Source: Bufo bufo | Lineage: Eukaryota > Chordata > Amphibia > Anura > Bufonidae | Assembly: GCF_905171765.1 (NCBI RefSeq) | Contig: NC_053393.1 | Coordinates: 63,829,371-63,893,370, forward strand | Length of the DNA: 64,000 bases | Direction: 5' to 3' | In this document: one piece after another, positions 10,732-22,111 of the stretch | How positions within the stretch are numbered: position 1 is the stretch's first letter | Layout: every line of letters begins with the position of its first letter | Program-made: the position numbers and the translations under genes | Notes under the pieces: model-generated | Told to the model about the DNA's origin: nothing | What the model saw: only the letters and a program-made list of their open reading frames with translations | Databases searched by the model: none

Positions 10732-13129
10732 AGCAGTGCGGTTTTCCTCTTTTAGGCTCGAGTTACACAAGGATCACCCGTTGCATTACCAATAATCTCT
10801 GTGTAGCAGTGCAGCCATTGACCTGAATGGGCTCACAGGGGAAATCGCAAGTTTCAGCGACCTCAACCTAAGAATGGCAATCCTCCATTGCTGTTTTTTT
10901 TTTTTTTTGGGAGATTCAGGGATCATGGCAACTTGCAAGTCTGATCCCATTAAGTTAAGACCAATGGTTGCAATGCAACATAGCAATTGTTTGTCGTGCA
11001 AAGGGGGTCGAGGCAAAGATTACCGTGTAGCCCCTGTCCTTATCTAAAGCCATGTGTAATATGACTGCTTGGAGGCACCTGGAGCTTCAACTTGGACAAG
11101 AGCACTTGGCCAACAATGAGACAGAGTTCTGGGCAGCATGGAAATTCTAGATGAGTGGTGAGAGAAGCACTCCTTGATGAGTAATCACAACAATATTTGA
11201 ACAGTCCGAGATTGAATATACTGTATACTTATGACTATGTATAGTCTACGTATAGGACTGTCCTTTCCCCAATGACCACCTGGATAACTATTTCCTATGT
11301 ATAATGTACAGGGATGGATTTCTGATGGTTGTGGAAAGATGCACACTCATTTATGACCTCCTGAAGAGCAAGTTATATCACAAAAAAGTAAACATAACAC
11401 AAGAAAAACCCTAAGTAGACTTCAACAACATGTCTAACGCCTTAGTCCAGACACCCGTCCACTAACCATGTTGTTTTATATATTAAAGGGTCACTGAGTT
11501 TTCAGCAAACGTTGATGTCTCATAGAGACATATCAAAGGTTTTAATCGGTGGGAGACCTCACCGATCCCTAGAACGAGGAGAGAGAAGCTCTCACATATG
11601 GCACACACTGTCCTTGCTGCAGGGTAGGGAACTGAGATGGGCCCATAGACTTCTGCAGCGTCCCACTCCAGAGTTGCGGTACACTGCTAAGTGCAGAAGA
11701 AAGTGTTTCTGTGTAAAACATGCATTTGGTGTATTTTTTAGGCACCGGGCATTGACAGGCCGTATCCACAGCCACCATTAGATGAGGCTGGGTCATCCTC
11801 TATATATGGAGAGGGAGGAACATTCTAGTCAATCACTCTAATCGGAGAGTTCACAGTTCAGGTAGAGACTAGTCAGACAGTCTAAACTTAGTCTCAGCAG
11901 TGAGAGGAGCACATGTTGCTGACTGTTGAGACAGCCTGGACTCAGATCCATCCAGAGCTGGGCCAGAAAGGACAACTACAGAAGCAGGTCAGATAGAACA
12001 CAGAGGTTTGGAGAAAGCCCAGTAGTGATAACTTGTCTGCAAAGGACGTACTAACTCTACAGCATCCATGTCAAGGAATTGTCACCAGATAACAGTTTGA
12101 CCCACTGTGAAAGAATCTCCACATCCCAAGGTGGATTTTATGGACAAACCTGTTCAAAAAAGGAGCAGAGTTTTTGCCTGCCATTAGTGGTAACCGCCCT
12201 GATTGTTGTATCACGTTGCCTAAAGTGTACACCCCATGCCTGGATGCTTATGTCAGAGTCAGGTAGTGAAGTGCAGAGTAAGGAAGACTATTTTAAAGAT
12301 ACACTTTGGCCTGTCAACTATATGTAGAGCCTGTGGAAAGTGCATTCTGTGTAACATCTACCAGTCAATTGTATAATAAGAACTGTCCTGATCTGTTTGC
12401 ATTTGAATTCTTCAGTAAAGAACTGTTCTCCTGCCCAATTGACCTATCATTGCGTTCTGCCCTACTACACTGAAAAGTGTTGGTGTCATGAACTGGGACC
12501 CTGCCTTGCACCTCAAAGCCTTCAACACCAAGGGCACCTCAACCATGATCAGGCAGGAGAATCCCAGAACCGAAGTGTGCGCCAAAGGTAAGAAAGGTGA
12601 GCTCTTCCACCACCTGCCCAGAACCTTGAGTACCAAAACTACTACCCCATTCGCCCACGCACAAAAACGCCCCTGCGGCCTGGTCCCTGCACTTCCATTG
12701 AGTGTCTCTAGCATCCTCTCCTGCAACAGCGAAATGCGAGCGCTTCTCTCACCTCGTTTCAGCAATTGGTGCGGGTCTCGGCACTCAGACCACCACCTAT
12801 CAAAACCTGATACAGAGGTGTCTCTATGTTATTTTAAAAGTTTTATGCAAATTCAGTGACTGTTTAAAATAAAGATTAGACATAAGCAGATACAGATATG
12901 TGATTTAAATTTTTTTTAAAAACTTGATTTTTTTTAATTGAAAATACAGTAATTATAAAATACAAACCCAAATGTATTTAGAAATGCCAAAAAAATAAAG
13001 CACTATCTGTCATGAAAATAAGGATGCAAAAATGACTTTACTAGCCTAAAGAAATAAAAAACTTATACCAGTTGAATCGGCATGAGGAGAAAATAGCTAA
13101 AAATGGGCTGGTCATTAGTAGGGATCTCC
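10732..13129. other. Mostly unassigned non-coding DNA
   Basis: No coding domain recognised. It includes a T12 run near 10897 and an LTR-like or retroposon-like segment at 11820-12590 that I cannot place. That segment has CAGTAAAG shortly before GTTCTCCTGCCC but no second copy here. The left end of a TTAA element at 11487 is listed separately. Confidence 0.35.
11487..11720 (+). repeat. TTAA-target MITE, left part
   Basis: TTAA at 11483-11486 is followed by AGGGTCACTGAGTTTTCAGC, the same start pattern as the other TTAA elements. A short palindromic stretch GATGTCTCATAGAGACATATC follows. The right boundary is not clear. Confidence 0.5.
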
Positions 13130-13340
13130 ACTCTTTATGATTGATAGCCTATCCTCAGGATCGGCCATCATTATCTGATTACCAGGAATCCTACACCTGC
13201 ATCCCTGACGAACAGCCGTTTCAGAGTAGGTTCGGTGCAGGAAGTCATCACCAGGACTGTACAGCGCCATCTATTGTGTAGTGGACAGATCTGGTTACTA
13301 CAACGCTGCTCCCATACAGTTCAACAGGTGGCAGATAAAT
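13130..13340. repeat. Fragment of TTAA MITE family B
   Basis: It shares CCTATCCTCAGGAT and the following CATCA...GAT layout, with a mid-element TCTATTG...AGTGGACAG segment, with 17439-17723 and 50199-52159. Diverged, with no clear ends. Confidence 0.55.
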
Positions 13341-14329
13341 GGGTAACGAGAAACAGATCCCTCACTCACAGGCTATCATGACATCTATTCAACGTATACA
13401 TTGTGAAAAGCCGATGCAAAGCTTATGACGGGTGTTATGCGGATGCCATTATATCCTACAATGCGTTTAACGGATGCGTGTGGCATTCGTCACCCATAGG
13501 CTACCCTGTAAAAAAAAAATATATGTTTAACAGGTACATTTTTTACTATTCTTTCCTGGAAGGAATCAGAGAGGGGGGAGAGAATATAAAATTTCAATCA
13601 TCCTAGATTGCAGAAGCAGTTACAAGCAATATAAACCTAGGAGGGAAGGTGTATATGAGGAATCCGGACTTAGGAGGATGAGAGGAATCATATTCTCGCT
13701 CTTTCCAGATGAATCTCTTCATAATCCGCTCTTCAGATATCTCCTGTGATAGAAAGATCGGAATCTAATGCCGCCCTTTAAGCTACTTCCCCAAGAAGCC
13801 ATTAAATATCTGCACAAAATATCTGCACACCAGAGAGAAGGGCGAAAGGTGACATCACAACCTCAATGATGCAAATGCATTGATTGTCTTCAAAAAATGC
13901 AGACAAAAAGTGGGCGACATTTTGCCAGAATGGAGAACGCTGCCTCCTGCTGTCTCCATTTATTTTAGTAAAAGATATCGTGGTCAAAAAGTGGCCACTT
14001 CCTTTAATTAGAGGGGTCAGCCACCTCTCCCAGGTACAAAAAAGTACCGTGCACTATTGATGTTTAAAGTAAAATTGTCACCCAGGGATGGGATGAGCAG
14101 GTAAAGGAGTAGGCAGGGGCCTAGGGCCACAATATGGAGGGAACTATTTAAGAATTTCTCTTTTTGATTTAAACCGTATTTGCATCCCCAGGACACAGAT
14201 ATTATGGTGTAGCAGGGTGACATCAGGTGGAATGCAGTGACATCATCACACCTGCTGCACCAAGCCGCAGAAAGCACAGCCTGGAGAAGATCTGCACTGA
14301 TCTGCGCGGTTCATCATGGGACAGGACTA
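13341..14329. other. Unique non-coding DNA
   Basis: No gene is seen. About 13590-13790 is an AT-rich block without repeat features (AGATGAATCTCTTCATAATC) that could be conserved non-coding sequence. The rest is unremarkable. Confidence 0.35.
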
Positions 14330-14705
14330 GGGGAGTATTAATATTAGAGGGGGCATCTGTGTGGGGGTAAGCATTAAGAGAGTATGATACTGTGAGGGGG
14401 TATATAGGGGGACTCTTTACTGTGATGAGGTACTAAGGGGGTGTCTTTACTATCTGGGGACACTAAGGGAGCATGGTTAATGTATGGGAGCACTAAGGTG
14501 CATCATTATTGTGTGTTGGGGGGCACTAGGGTGATGTCCTTAATGTGTGCAGAGACACTACTGAGGGGGCACTAAGGAGACATTTATACTGTATGAGGGC
14601 ACTACTGAGGGTGTACACCTGAACGGGGCGTGCATACTGTGTAGAGGGCACTAAGGAGGCATAGTCACTGTGCAGGAACACTAGGAGGGCAGTCTTCCTG
14701 TGGGT
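14330..14705 (+). repeat. Degenerate G-rich tandem array
   Basis: Irregular repeats of a unit of about 30-60 bp built from ACTGTG...GGGGGCACTAAGG. At least eight GCACTA or ACACTA cores can be followed. This is an old minisatellite; spacing is too irregular and units too diverged for a CRISPR-like array. Confidence 0.75.
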
Positions 14706-16487
14706 GCAGTCCCCAGAGCAGGGGACATCTGCCAACGGCTTGTCATGTAATAAATTATTATGTATTCCTTTGTAATGTATTGCACCCAGTATAATTATGG
14801 CTGTAGGAGGTTAGATGAGGGCTGTCCCCACCCCTAACATTGAGTCAGTCTGGAGGGTCTGCGGGGTCATTTTGCGACCCAAGTTTCCCTATCACCCAAG
14901 CCCTTGGTTCTGGGCAGACCACTAGAAGTCTGGCCTGAAGAGCGGGAGGGGCCCTCTGTCTCATGAGTCTTGCGGGAGTCTTCCCAGAGGACTCCCGGTT
15001 CTGGGCCTCTGCACAGCCAAAGCTGGAGCCTTTGATCCCGCAATTGCCGGACTCTCCTGCAGACGGAGGAAAGGGTGCCCCTCCTTTCACTGCATTGCCC
15101 TAGGGAGTAAAGGTGTGAGGAGAGCCACTGTGATTGAATGTGACAGCCAGAGCCACTACCGCTCCCATCCTCCGCTTCAGTTCCGCCTGGGTTCACTGCA
15201 TGGGGAGGTGGCAAAATCAGCCTGGGAGGACAATATTACTGTGTACCACACAAAGGACATTAAGAAAGCTGTGGTGCACAAATTTTCCCTCTTTGCATTC
15301 CTTTAAAATTAGTAGGCATAATCTCATTATCATCATAGGTAGGATTACAATGGAAGGTAACACCTCTATTATAAAGCTGGATGCAGAAAACGCAGAAGCT
15401 GCCACTGACAATTCCTCCTCCTTCCTCCAATTTTCCTTTTTAATGTGGTTTTCTCTCCAAGGAGAATTCTTCAAGTCGTAGATCGAACTAATATGAATAA
15501 AAAGGACCCATATGTTCTACATCCCAGTGATGCTCCATTTTAGTGTCCGTATTACGGCGGGGACACCTGGACCTCCCGCGGTTCAACTGAACCGATCTTA
15601 GTATGTGACCACAATATGCCACCTGCATGTGACGTCACCATGAGGCGGTGCCACATCCTGCCCCTTGTTTCCCACCATCCAGGCTAAGGAACATTTATCC
15701 GCTGTGTCATTTTCCTCAATACTCTTTTACAATATTATTGAGTTTCGTTTCGGTCATGGAGCTTTAACCTCAAAGCTTAAAATGAGGTGGAAATTTATCA
15801 AAATCACGTTATATTTGATAAGTCTAGATGTGTAATATTCCAACACAGCAAAAAAAAGTGGGGGGAGGGGGGGGGAGCATGATTAATACCGCCTATGCTC
15901 TCACTGCAGCCCGGGATGCCCGCTGAAGCTTTGATGGAAATAAATTAAGTGAATTCATAAGACAGAAACTAAATCAATGCTCTCAGAGCGAATTAAGGCG
16001 GAATGAAAAATGCGCGCGGCAGATTCTGGACAGGGGCGTTCGCGGGCTCCACTTGTTTTTTATTTTTTATTTTGAAAATGATGATACATTATTTATTCTT
16101 TTCCATATAATAAGCGCTTGGCAGGTTACGAAATATTACAGCAAATATTTACTTATATGCTTTAATAAAACCTGACTGCTGGGAAATTAATTGAATCTGT
16201 TCGCAGTTTATATAGTAATCCAATTTAATATGGACAAACTTGTTTCGGGGGAAATCCATATCTCTTAACTTTATGTGACTTGCGGGTTACAGTCTGCTGC
16301 CTGGGTCTGCTTAATATAAATGAATTTGCAATTCATAACTGGAATTTCTGGATGGCTCACTAAGAGGGAGAAGAAAAGGGGAGGGGGTGCGAATGCAGAA
16401 AATCGATGTGCTATGGACGGGATGATGAAACAGCAATGATCATGTATCAGTACTGGTGCTACGTACATACAGGTGCACTGAGGGTCC
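14706..16487. other. Unique non-coding DNA with G-run and candidate conserved block
   Basis: No gene is visible. A fragment at 15319-15372 is repeated at 9634-9690. A CRE palindrome TGACGTCA occurs near 15630. G-runs at 15859-15876 could form a G-quadruplex. The segment 15690-16250 is AT-rich with many homeodomain-like cores (TTTAATA, AATTAATTG, TAATCCAATTTAATA) and no repeat features; it is the best candidate here for a conserved developmental regulatory element (inference). Confidence 0.4.
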
Positions 16488-16615
16488 ACCCTCCTGACAT
16501 GTCTGTTTTAGTAAATACTTGTAATCCCCAGGAAAAAGCAATTCCAGAGCATCTTTTCATAAAGGTTTGCATTGTGCTTTCCCTCTGTTATTCCTTCAGG
16601 AAACGGTTGTGCATT
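16488..16615 (+). repeat. TTAAAGAGG-family repeat, copy 1 (partial)
   Basis: CTCCTGACATGTCTGTTTTA, then an ATACTTG...AATCCCC segment, AGCATC and CTCTGTTATTCCTTC. The same order is seen at 17270-17434 (reverse) and 19012-19125, so this is a dispersed non-coding repeat. Its left TTAA end is missing. Confidence 0.75.
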
Positions 16616-17269
16616 GAGCCCCCGAAGAGCCGGTGCAGAGGATGGAAGTGTCCCTGATGAGAGGTTGTGTCACGGTGTACTCCTCCCTGGGGATCGGTGC
16701 AGTGGAAAGGTGGTTGGAAGAATATAACTTGTGGCACATCCAGTAGTATTAAGTACAAAGTGCAGTTTCTGGCACCAGATGAGGAGGTATGTAGGCTGGT
16801 TGTGTGGCAATTAAATGGCACTTGTGGATATAGAGTTGTGCACCGTGTGATACAGTCTTGAAGTTAGTATGGCCTGGTAGTTATTCTAGGTGATGGGTGA
16901 TTGATCTGTTTTACCTCACCAGCAGCAGGGTCTGGGAATCTGAATCTTGATCTGAATCTTTATCTGCAGTAGTTTTTGGGAAATCTGTATCTTCTCTCTT
17001 GCAATCTTCCTGGAGTAAGGGTCTCACAGGAGAACTTTTTAGTTCCCCTAAGAGTAGGAGCTCTGGCGTGTGCTTCCTCTCTCTTTGCTGTTTAACTAGA
17101 AGTCCCCCTCCTGGCAGCAAGTAGGACCTACCAACTCCTACCAAGAGGGGAGGAACGGCGTGGTTAGCCCTGTTTCTGCCAACCATACCTCCCCGCTGGA
17201 ATACACGGCCTAAACACAACATAACAGCACATAATAAAACATTTGCAGATACTGCCAGGCCTGGGCTAC
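16616..17269. other. Unassigned, possibly LTR-like
   Basis: A GGAAGAATATAACTTGTGGC stretch and a CAGTGGAAAGG segment resemble LTR sequence, but no partner copy occurs in the window. No protein domain is found. Confidence 0.25.
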
Positions 17270-17434
17270 TGCATAAGGGGAATAGTAATATTCGATTGCC
17301 AATTTCTTCCTAAGTTTCCAAGAGGAATAAAAAAGCAACAGTAAAATGTAGAGATGATGCACCAACATTGCTATTTCATAAAAGATGCAAGTATTGGCCA
17401 AAACAGGCATGTCAGGAGAGCGGACAGGTCCTCT
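17270..17434 (-). repeat. TTAAAGAGG-family repeat, copy 2
   Basis: Reverse-oriented relative of 16488-16615 and 19012-19125. On the minus strand it begins TTAA-AGAGGACCTGTCC at the TTAA of 17435-17438, continues with CTCCTGACATGCCTGTTTT and then GAAATAGCAAT. It shares its TTAA with the next element. Confidence 0.75.
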
Positions 17435-17438
17435 TTAA

Positions 17439-17723
17439 AGGGGTAGGTCCACTTCGTTATTATTGATAATAACTGATTGGCTGGGGGTCCAACACCCAGC
17501 TTCCCCACGATCAGCTGTTCTGCAGAAGCTCCACCACCAGAACTATGCAGCTCCATACACAGTAGTGGACGGAGCTGGTGACTGCAGCGCTGCGCCTGTT
17601 GAAGTGAAAAGGATCTATATGTCTGCTTCCAGCGCCTGAAGTAGGTGCTGATTGACGGGGTGAACGGATGTCAGACCCTATCCTGAGGATAAACCATTAA
17701 TAGTAAAGGAGTGGACAACCCCT
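17439..17723. repeat. TTAA-flanked MITE, family B
   Basis: The termini AGGGGTAGGTCCACTTC and GAGTGGACAACCCCT are imperfect inverted repeats. TTAA flanks both ends (17435-17438 and 17724-17727). The interior has the ATTGATAATAACTGATTGGC / CTATCCTGAGGAT layout of family B. It is non-coding; a piggyBac-type target is inferred from TTAA. Confidence 0.8.
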
Positions 17724-17727
17724 TTAA

Positions 17728-19007
17728 TTAAATCTAAAGATTTATCATTTATAGCTGTATTGTGAATTACTTGGAAAGAAACCAAATGATGGGAATTTCT
17801 CATGAAAAATAAAAATCACTAGTAAGTATTAACCCTTCTTCAGTCTCTGCTCCAAGAGGGGTCTTCATCCAGATTTCCTAGACTCCTGTGTGGCCTTAAG
17901 GAGATAGGGTGAGTCCTGCACATGTTCACAAACCACATATAGTAGCATCGGGAAGAGGCCTGTTATTGCCCCTTACCCCATTCTAATGGTCCCCATTGTA
18001 GCCGTCTAGGCTTCCTCTCTAGGTGTCAGTCTATTGATAACTGTTATGAATATCGTTGGGTTATATGTTACTGTGCCTTTAAACTGGCGCCATTACCTGC
18101 TGTAATGTTCTTTTATAAGTGATTTTTACGGCGATGTGCATTCATTTCATAGACACTGAGGTTTGTATGGCTTGTTATATTGATTTATATGCTGCCACCT
18201 AGTGGACATAATGTGTTATGTTATGGTAGATTGTACATGCAGCAGGACCTCTTGGTCATGTGACCCTCTTGTGAAGGTCCTAGGGAAAGAAGTAGAGCAG
18301 GACCAGTGTAAGCCATTGTAGACAGTCCTGGGGCAGAGAGAACTGGGGTCTGCTGCATGTGGCCACTGTCTAACCTTTTCAGTATTTAGGGACTTATCTA
18401 TCTTTGGGTACCTGATTGGGTCACATACCTTTAATAATTGGTATTTTCACAATTTTTTGAACTGTGATAAAGTGTCATGTGTTTATGTGTAATGTTATGT
18501 AACATTAACTAACTGTAGTACACCAACTATTCCCCCTGACTCCCCATATACATGCATGGCAAACAGCTATTCCTTCCAACCCTTACACATGCATGTGTTC
18601 TCCATAGGGGTGAGGGATAAGCCGATGCCACACACTACTGGCACTGGCTTCTCTCCCTTGAGGACCAAAGGATCAGGCATATTGAAATCCAGCTGCCTGA
18701 TCCTTCTCTTCCCTGACATCCAGCACCGGGGGAGAGTCATGATACCTCAATACACTTTAGATAGTTGGCTGGTCCTGCCTTAATCGCTGAGATTGACCAA
18801 CATTCAATGGCCTCCTTGATTCCTGATTTTGACCTGTCCTCCTCTATCTTGTTTATAGTGGCCTTGCCTATCTATATAAGTAAATTGTGGTGGGGAGGCA
18901 TCTTTATCTGGAAGAAAGACGATGCTCAGGTTCTGTTAGTTGGCTGCAAGCATGTCTTCTTTCTATGACAATAAGCTGTAGACATGAGCTGAGACTGGAA
19001 GTCAAAG
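17728..19007. other. Unassigned non-coding DNA
   Basis: No recognisable coding domain. 18030-18545 has LTR-like texture (GGTCATGTGACCCTCTTGTG, GGGTCACATACC) but no second copy. Nothing else can be supported. Confidence 0.3.
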
Positions 19008-19011
19008 TTAA

Positions 19012-19125
19012 AGAGGATCTGCCACCTCTGACTGGTTTTGTAACTACTTGTATTCCCCATGTAATAACAATTCTGGAGCATCTATTCTTATGACTATATC
19101 TTGTGCCATTGTGATTCAGTCGCAA
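19012..19125 (+). repeat. TTAAAGAGG-family repeat, copy 3
   Basis: It starts after TTAA (19008-19011) with AGAGGATCTGCCACCTCTGA and continues GTAATAACAATTCTGGAGCA, parallel to 16488 and 17270. The right end is lost. Confidence 0.75.
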
Positions 19126-19363
19126 CAGCCATTTTTACGCTGCCCTTGCCAGTTCTCGAAAAGGGGACTTGGTGAGGGTGGGACTTGGATGAGGCCATTG
19201 GCCCCAGCATATTTATAATTTTTTATGACAGAAACTGTCCGAAATGATGACTGAAATCTGGCCTGCGCCTTGTCTTAAATTAAATGCCTCCTGCAGGGGT
19301 GCAGCCCCCCACAAGATCAGCATAGCACATGGTGGTCTTGATAAATCAGAGCCATTGACCTGA

Positions 19364-19744
19364 CCTCTTCTGAGATTGCTGCCTGCCTTGACCTGGGAAC
19401 TGTGACCTGGATTATGCAAGAACTCTGCCCGCCATCACCTTGAAATTGCTATTTGGAATATGCAAGTACTCAGCCTGCCCTGACTATTGGACTGTATTCA
19501 GACTACGCTATTGCCTATGTCCTTGGTGCTTTGCACCGGTGTCTCTGACTCCTGTGGGTCAGCAGCCAACTACACCAGGACTACTCCAGGAGGTAGCGTC
19601 CTGGTTGGTTCTTTGTGGCGAAGTCCAGATCCTTGTACATGGGTTAAAGGGTGAATACCAGAGAACCACCTGGACTATGCCCTTAGGTTTAGCCTAAAGC
19701 CAAATTGGTTAGTTGGCACAGTGGGTCCACACCCACTGTCCATA
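19364..19744 (+). repeat. 5' LTR-like direct repeat of gypsy A
   Basis: It begins CCTCTTCTGAGATTGCTGCC and runs through GTGACCTGGATTATGCAAG to CCCACTGTCCATA. The 3' copy at 24083-24451 matches over nearly the whole length, with scattered substitutions and short indels. Neither end shows a TG...CA boundary. Confidence 0.75.
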
Positions 19745-20099
19745 ACGGTAAGCTCAGGCAATGGACCACGCTGACCCAAACCAGAGGAGCCTTACTGAGC
19801 ATTACTCTCAAGTCTAGGGTCAGTAGGAGAGGCTGCCCTAGGTGAAGATCAGGGAATTTCCTGCACCAGGCCGTGGTGAATCAATACCAGATACCTATTC
19901 AACGGCTTGATCAACCTTTCTTGGTGCCATCTGTAGATGGATACGTTCTCTCCAAGCCAATTTAGTGGGTGGGTGGGCTTCACTCAGAGAAGATTTCCTT
20001 GCTGGTTATCCTGAAGTTCACTAGTCCTCTGCTACTGGGATTACCATGATTACGACAGCATAGTCCAGTCCTAAATTGGAAATCTGGTGAGATTTTATT

Positions 20100-22103
20100 T
20101 TGGGAGTCAACCTGTTATCCCAAATGCCTGACTCCTCTACAGCCGTTCCACATCCTCAAGTACCTCTCCAAGGCCTGCCAGAGGCTTATCATAGTTTTAC
20201 TGATATCTTCAACAAAAAAAGAAGCTAAATCCCTGCCACTTCATTGTCCTTATAACGGCGCAATTGGATTGCTGCCTGGTACCATGCTTCCTCATGGCAC
20301 AGTATACCCTCTGTCTCCTTCTGAGACCCAAGCTGTGGCGGATTACATCAAGTTTTATTCGCAAGTCTTCTTCTTCCGTGGGAGCTAGATTCTTCTTTGT
20401 CAAGAAAAAGGATGGGTCACTCTGACCCTGTATTGACTATTGGGGCTTGAACCTAATTGCTATTAAAAACTAATATCCATTACCCTTAATCCCAGAACTG
20501 TTTAACCTCTTGTGTGGTGCACATATCTTTACTAAACTGGATCTACGCAGAGTTTATAATCTAATCTGTATTCACAAAGGTGATGAATAGAAGACTGCCT
20601 TTAACACTTGGGATGGGCACTATAAGTATCTGGTGATGCCTTTTTGGCTAAACAATGCCCCAGAAGTCTTTCAAGAATCTGACATCTTCAAGAACCTCCA
20701 CTTTGTGTGTGTGTTGTCGTTTATCTTGATGATATCCTGATTTTCTGTCCAGACATCAGTTCACATCGTAGACACGTCCATACAGTACTCCAGCAGTACC
20801 TGCTGGAGGGGGCTAGTCATCCTGTAGTGATCTATACTGATCATAAAAATTCAATTTAACACAACGACTTAATCCTCAACAGGCCCAATGGTCATTATCC
20901 CTTGCCAGATATGATTTTCATCTGTACTTCCATTTCATGGATAAGAATGTTAAAGTTGACGCTCTATCAAGATTCATTGATCCCACTGATCAAAAGGAAA
21001 AGCTGCAGTACATCATTGATCCTGCTAGAATAGTAACTATGGCCCTTGTTTGTCTGAAGAACGTTCCCCCTGAAAAGTCATATGTACCCCAGTCTAAAAG
21101 AAGACTGGTATTGCCTTGGGTGCATGGTTCCAAGGTAGCTGGGCATCCTAGTCAACATAAAAGTGCTAATTTAATTTCTCATTATTATTGGTGGCCTTCT
21201 ATGATTGAGGATATCTGGAAATTTGTTTCTGCTTGCACCAACTGCGCTCAGAACAAGACCCTGAAACAAAGGCCCTCTGGTCTCTTTTGACCTTTACTTA
21301 TTTCTGAGGCTGCGTGGCAGCACATAGCTTTGAACTTTATCACGGACTTGCCCTCTTTCAATGGATGTACAGTCATCTGGGTAGTTGTTGACCGCTTTTC
21401 CAATATTGCTCATTTTGTCCCTATGCCTGGATTACCTTCAGCCAGTGAGCTGGCTAAGAAGTGTATTGATCATATCTTCTCGCTCCATGGATTTCCACAA
21501 CATATAGTGTTCAATCGACATGTCCAGTTTACCTCAAAATTCTGGAGTGCTATTTGCAAACTCATGGATGTATCTTTGGACTTTTCTTCCACATGCCATC
21601 CACAGTCAAATGGGCAGGTTTGAACGGACCAATCAGATCTTAACTAATTATCTCCGTTATGCGCATCAAGATGACTGGGCTGATCTGCTTCCTTGGGCAG
21701 AGGTTTCTCATAATAATCATACCATTGAGTCCACAGACAAATCCCCATTCTTCATTGTTTTTGGTCATCAACTCAGGATTCCTCTTCCCGTCTCATCCAC
21801 ATTTGACGTTCCAGCAGCAGTTTCTTCTGTGGAAAATTTTTCCAAAGTCTGACAGGAGACCAAGATCACACTGGAGAGAGCCACAGTCCGGATGAAGAAA
21901 TTTGCCGATTGCAAGCACAGATCTCCTCTGCAGTTTGCTCCAGGTGACAGAGTATGGCTTTCTTCTAAGTACATCAAGTTAAAGGTACCTTCCTTTAAAC
22001 CAGCTCCTTTATTGGACCCTTTGAAGGTATCAAAAAATGTAACCCTGTATGCTACAAGTTGCGGCTCCCTGCCTCTTTGCGCGTCTCACTTCTCAAGCCC
22101 CTG
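20100..22103 (+). pseudogene. Gypsy A pol remnant: reverse transcriptase, RNase H, integrase
   Basis: Broken reading frames still show, in order: a reverse transcriptase stretch around 20400-20760 (KLDL-like segment, [13 protein letters not shown] box near 20715-20745); an abrupt jump near 20790 into RNase H (YTDHK near 20840); an integrase zinc region with WWPSMIEDI and C..C around 21120-21260; and the integrase core 21330-21620. The first catalytic Asp (ITDLP) is kept, but the second sits in a changed FNRHVQF segment where Asp is replaced. A frame change near 21620 precedes RTNQILTNYL. The element stopped being functional long ago. Confidence 0.8.
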
Positions 22104-22111
22104 GTCTTCAA

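Noticed and set aside
11820..12590. Solo LTR
   Set aside because: LTR-like texture and a CAGTAAAG signal, but no second copy, no TG...CA edge and no target duplication could be found.
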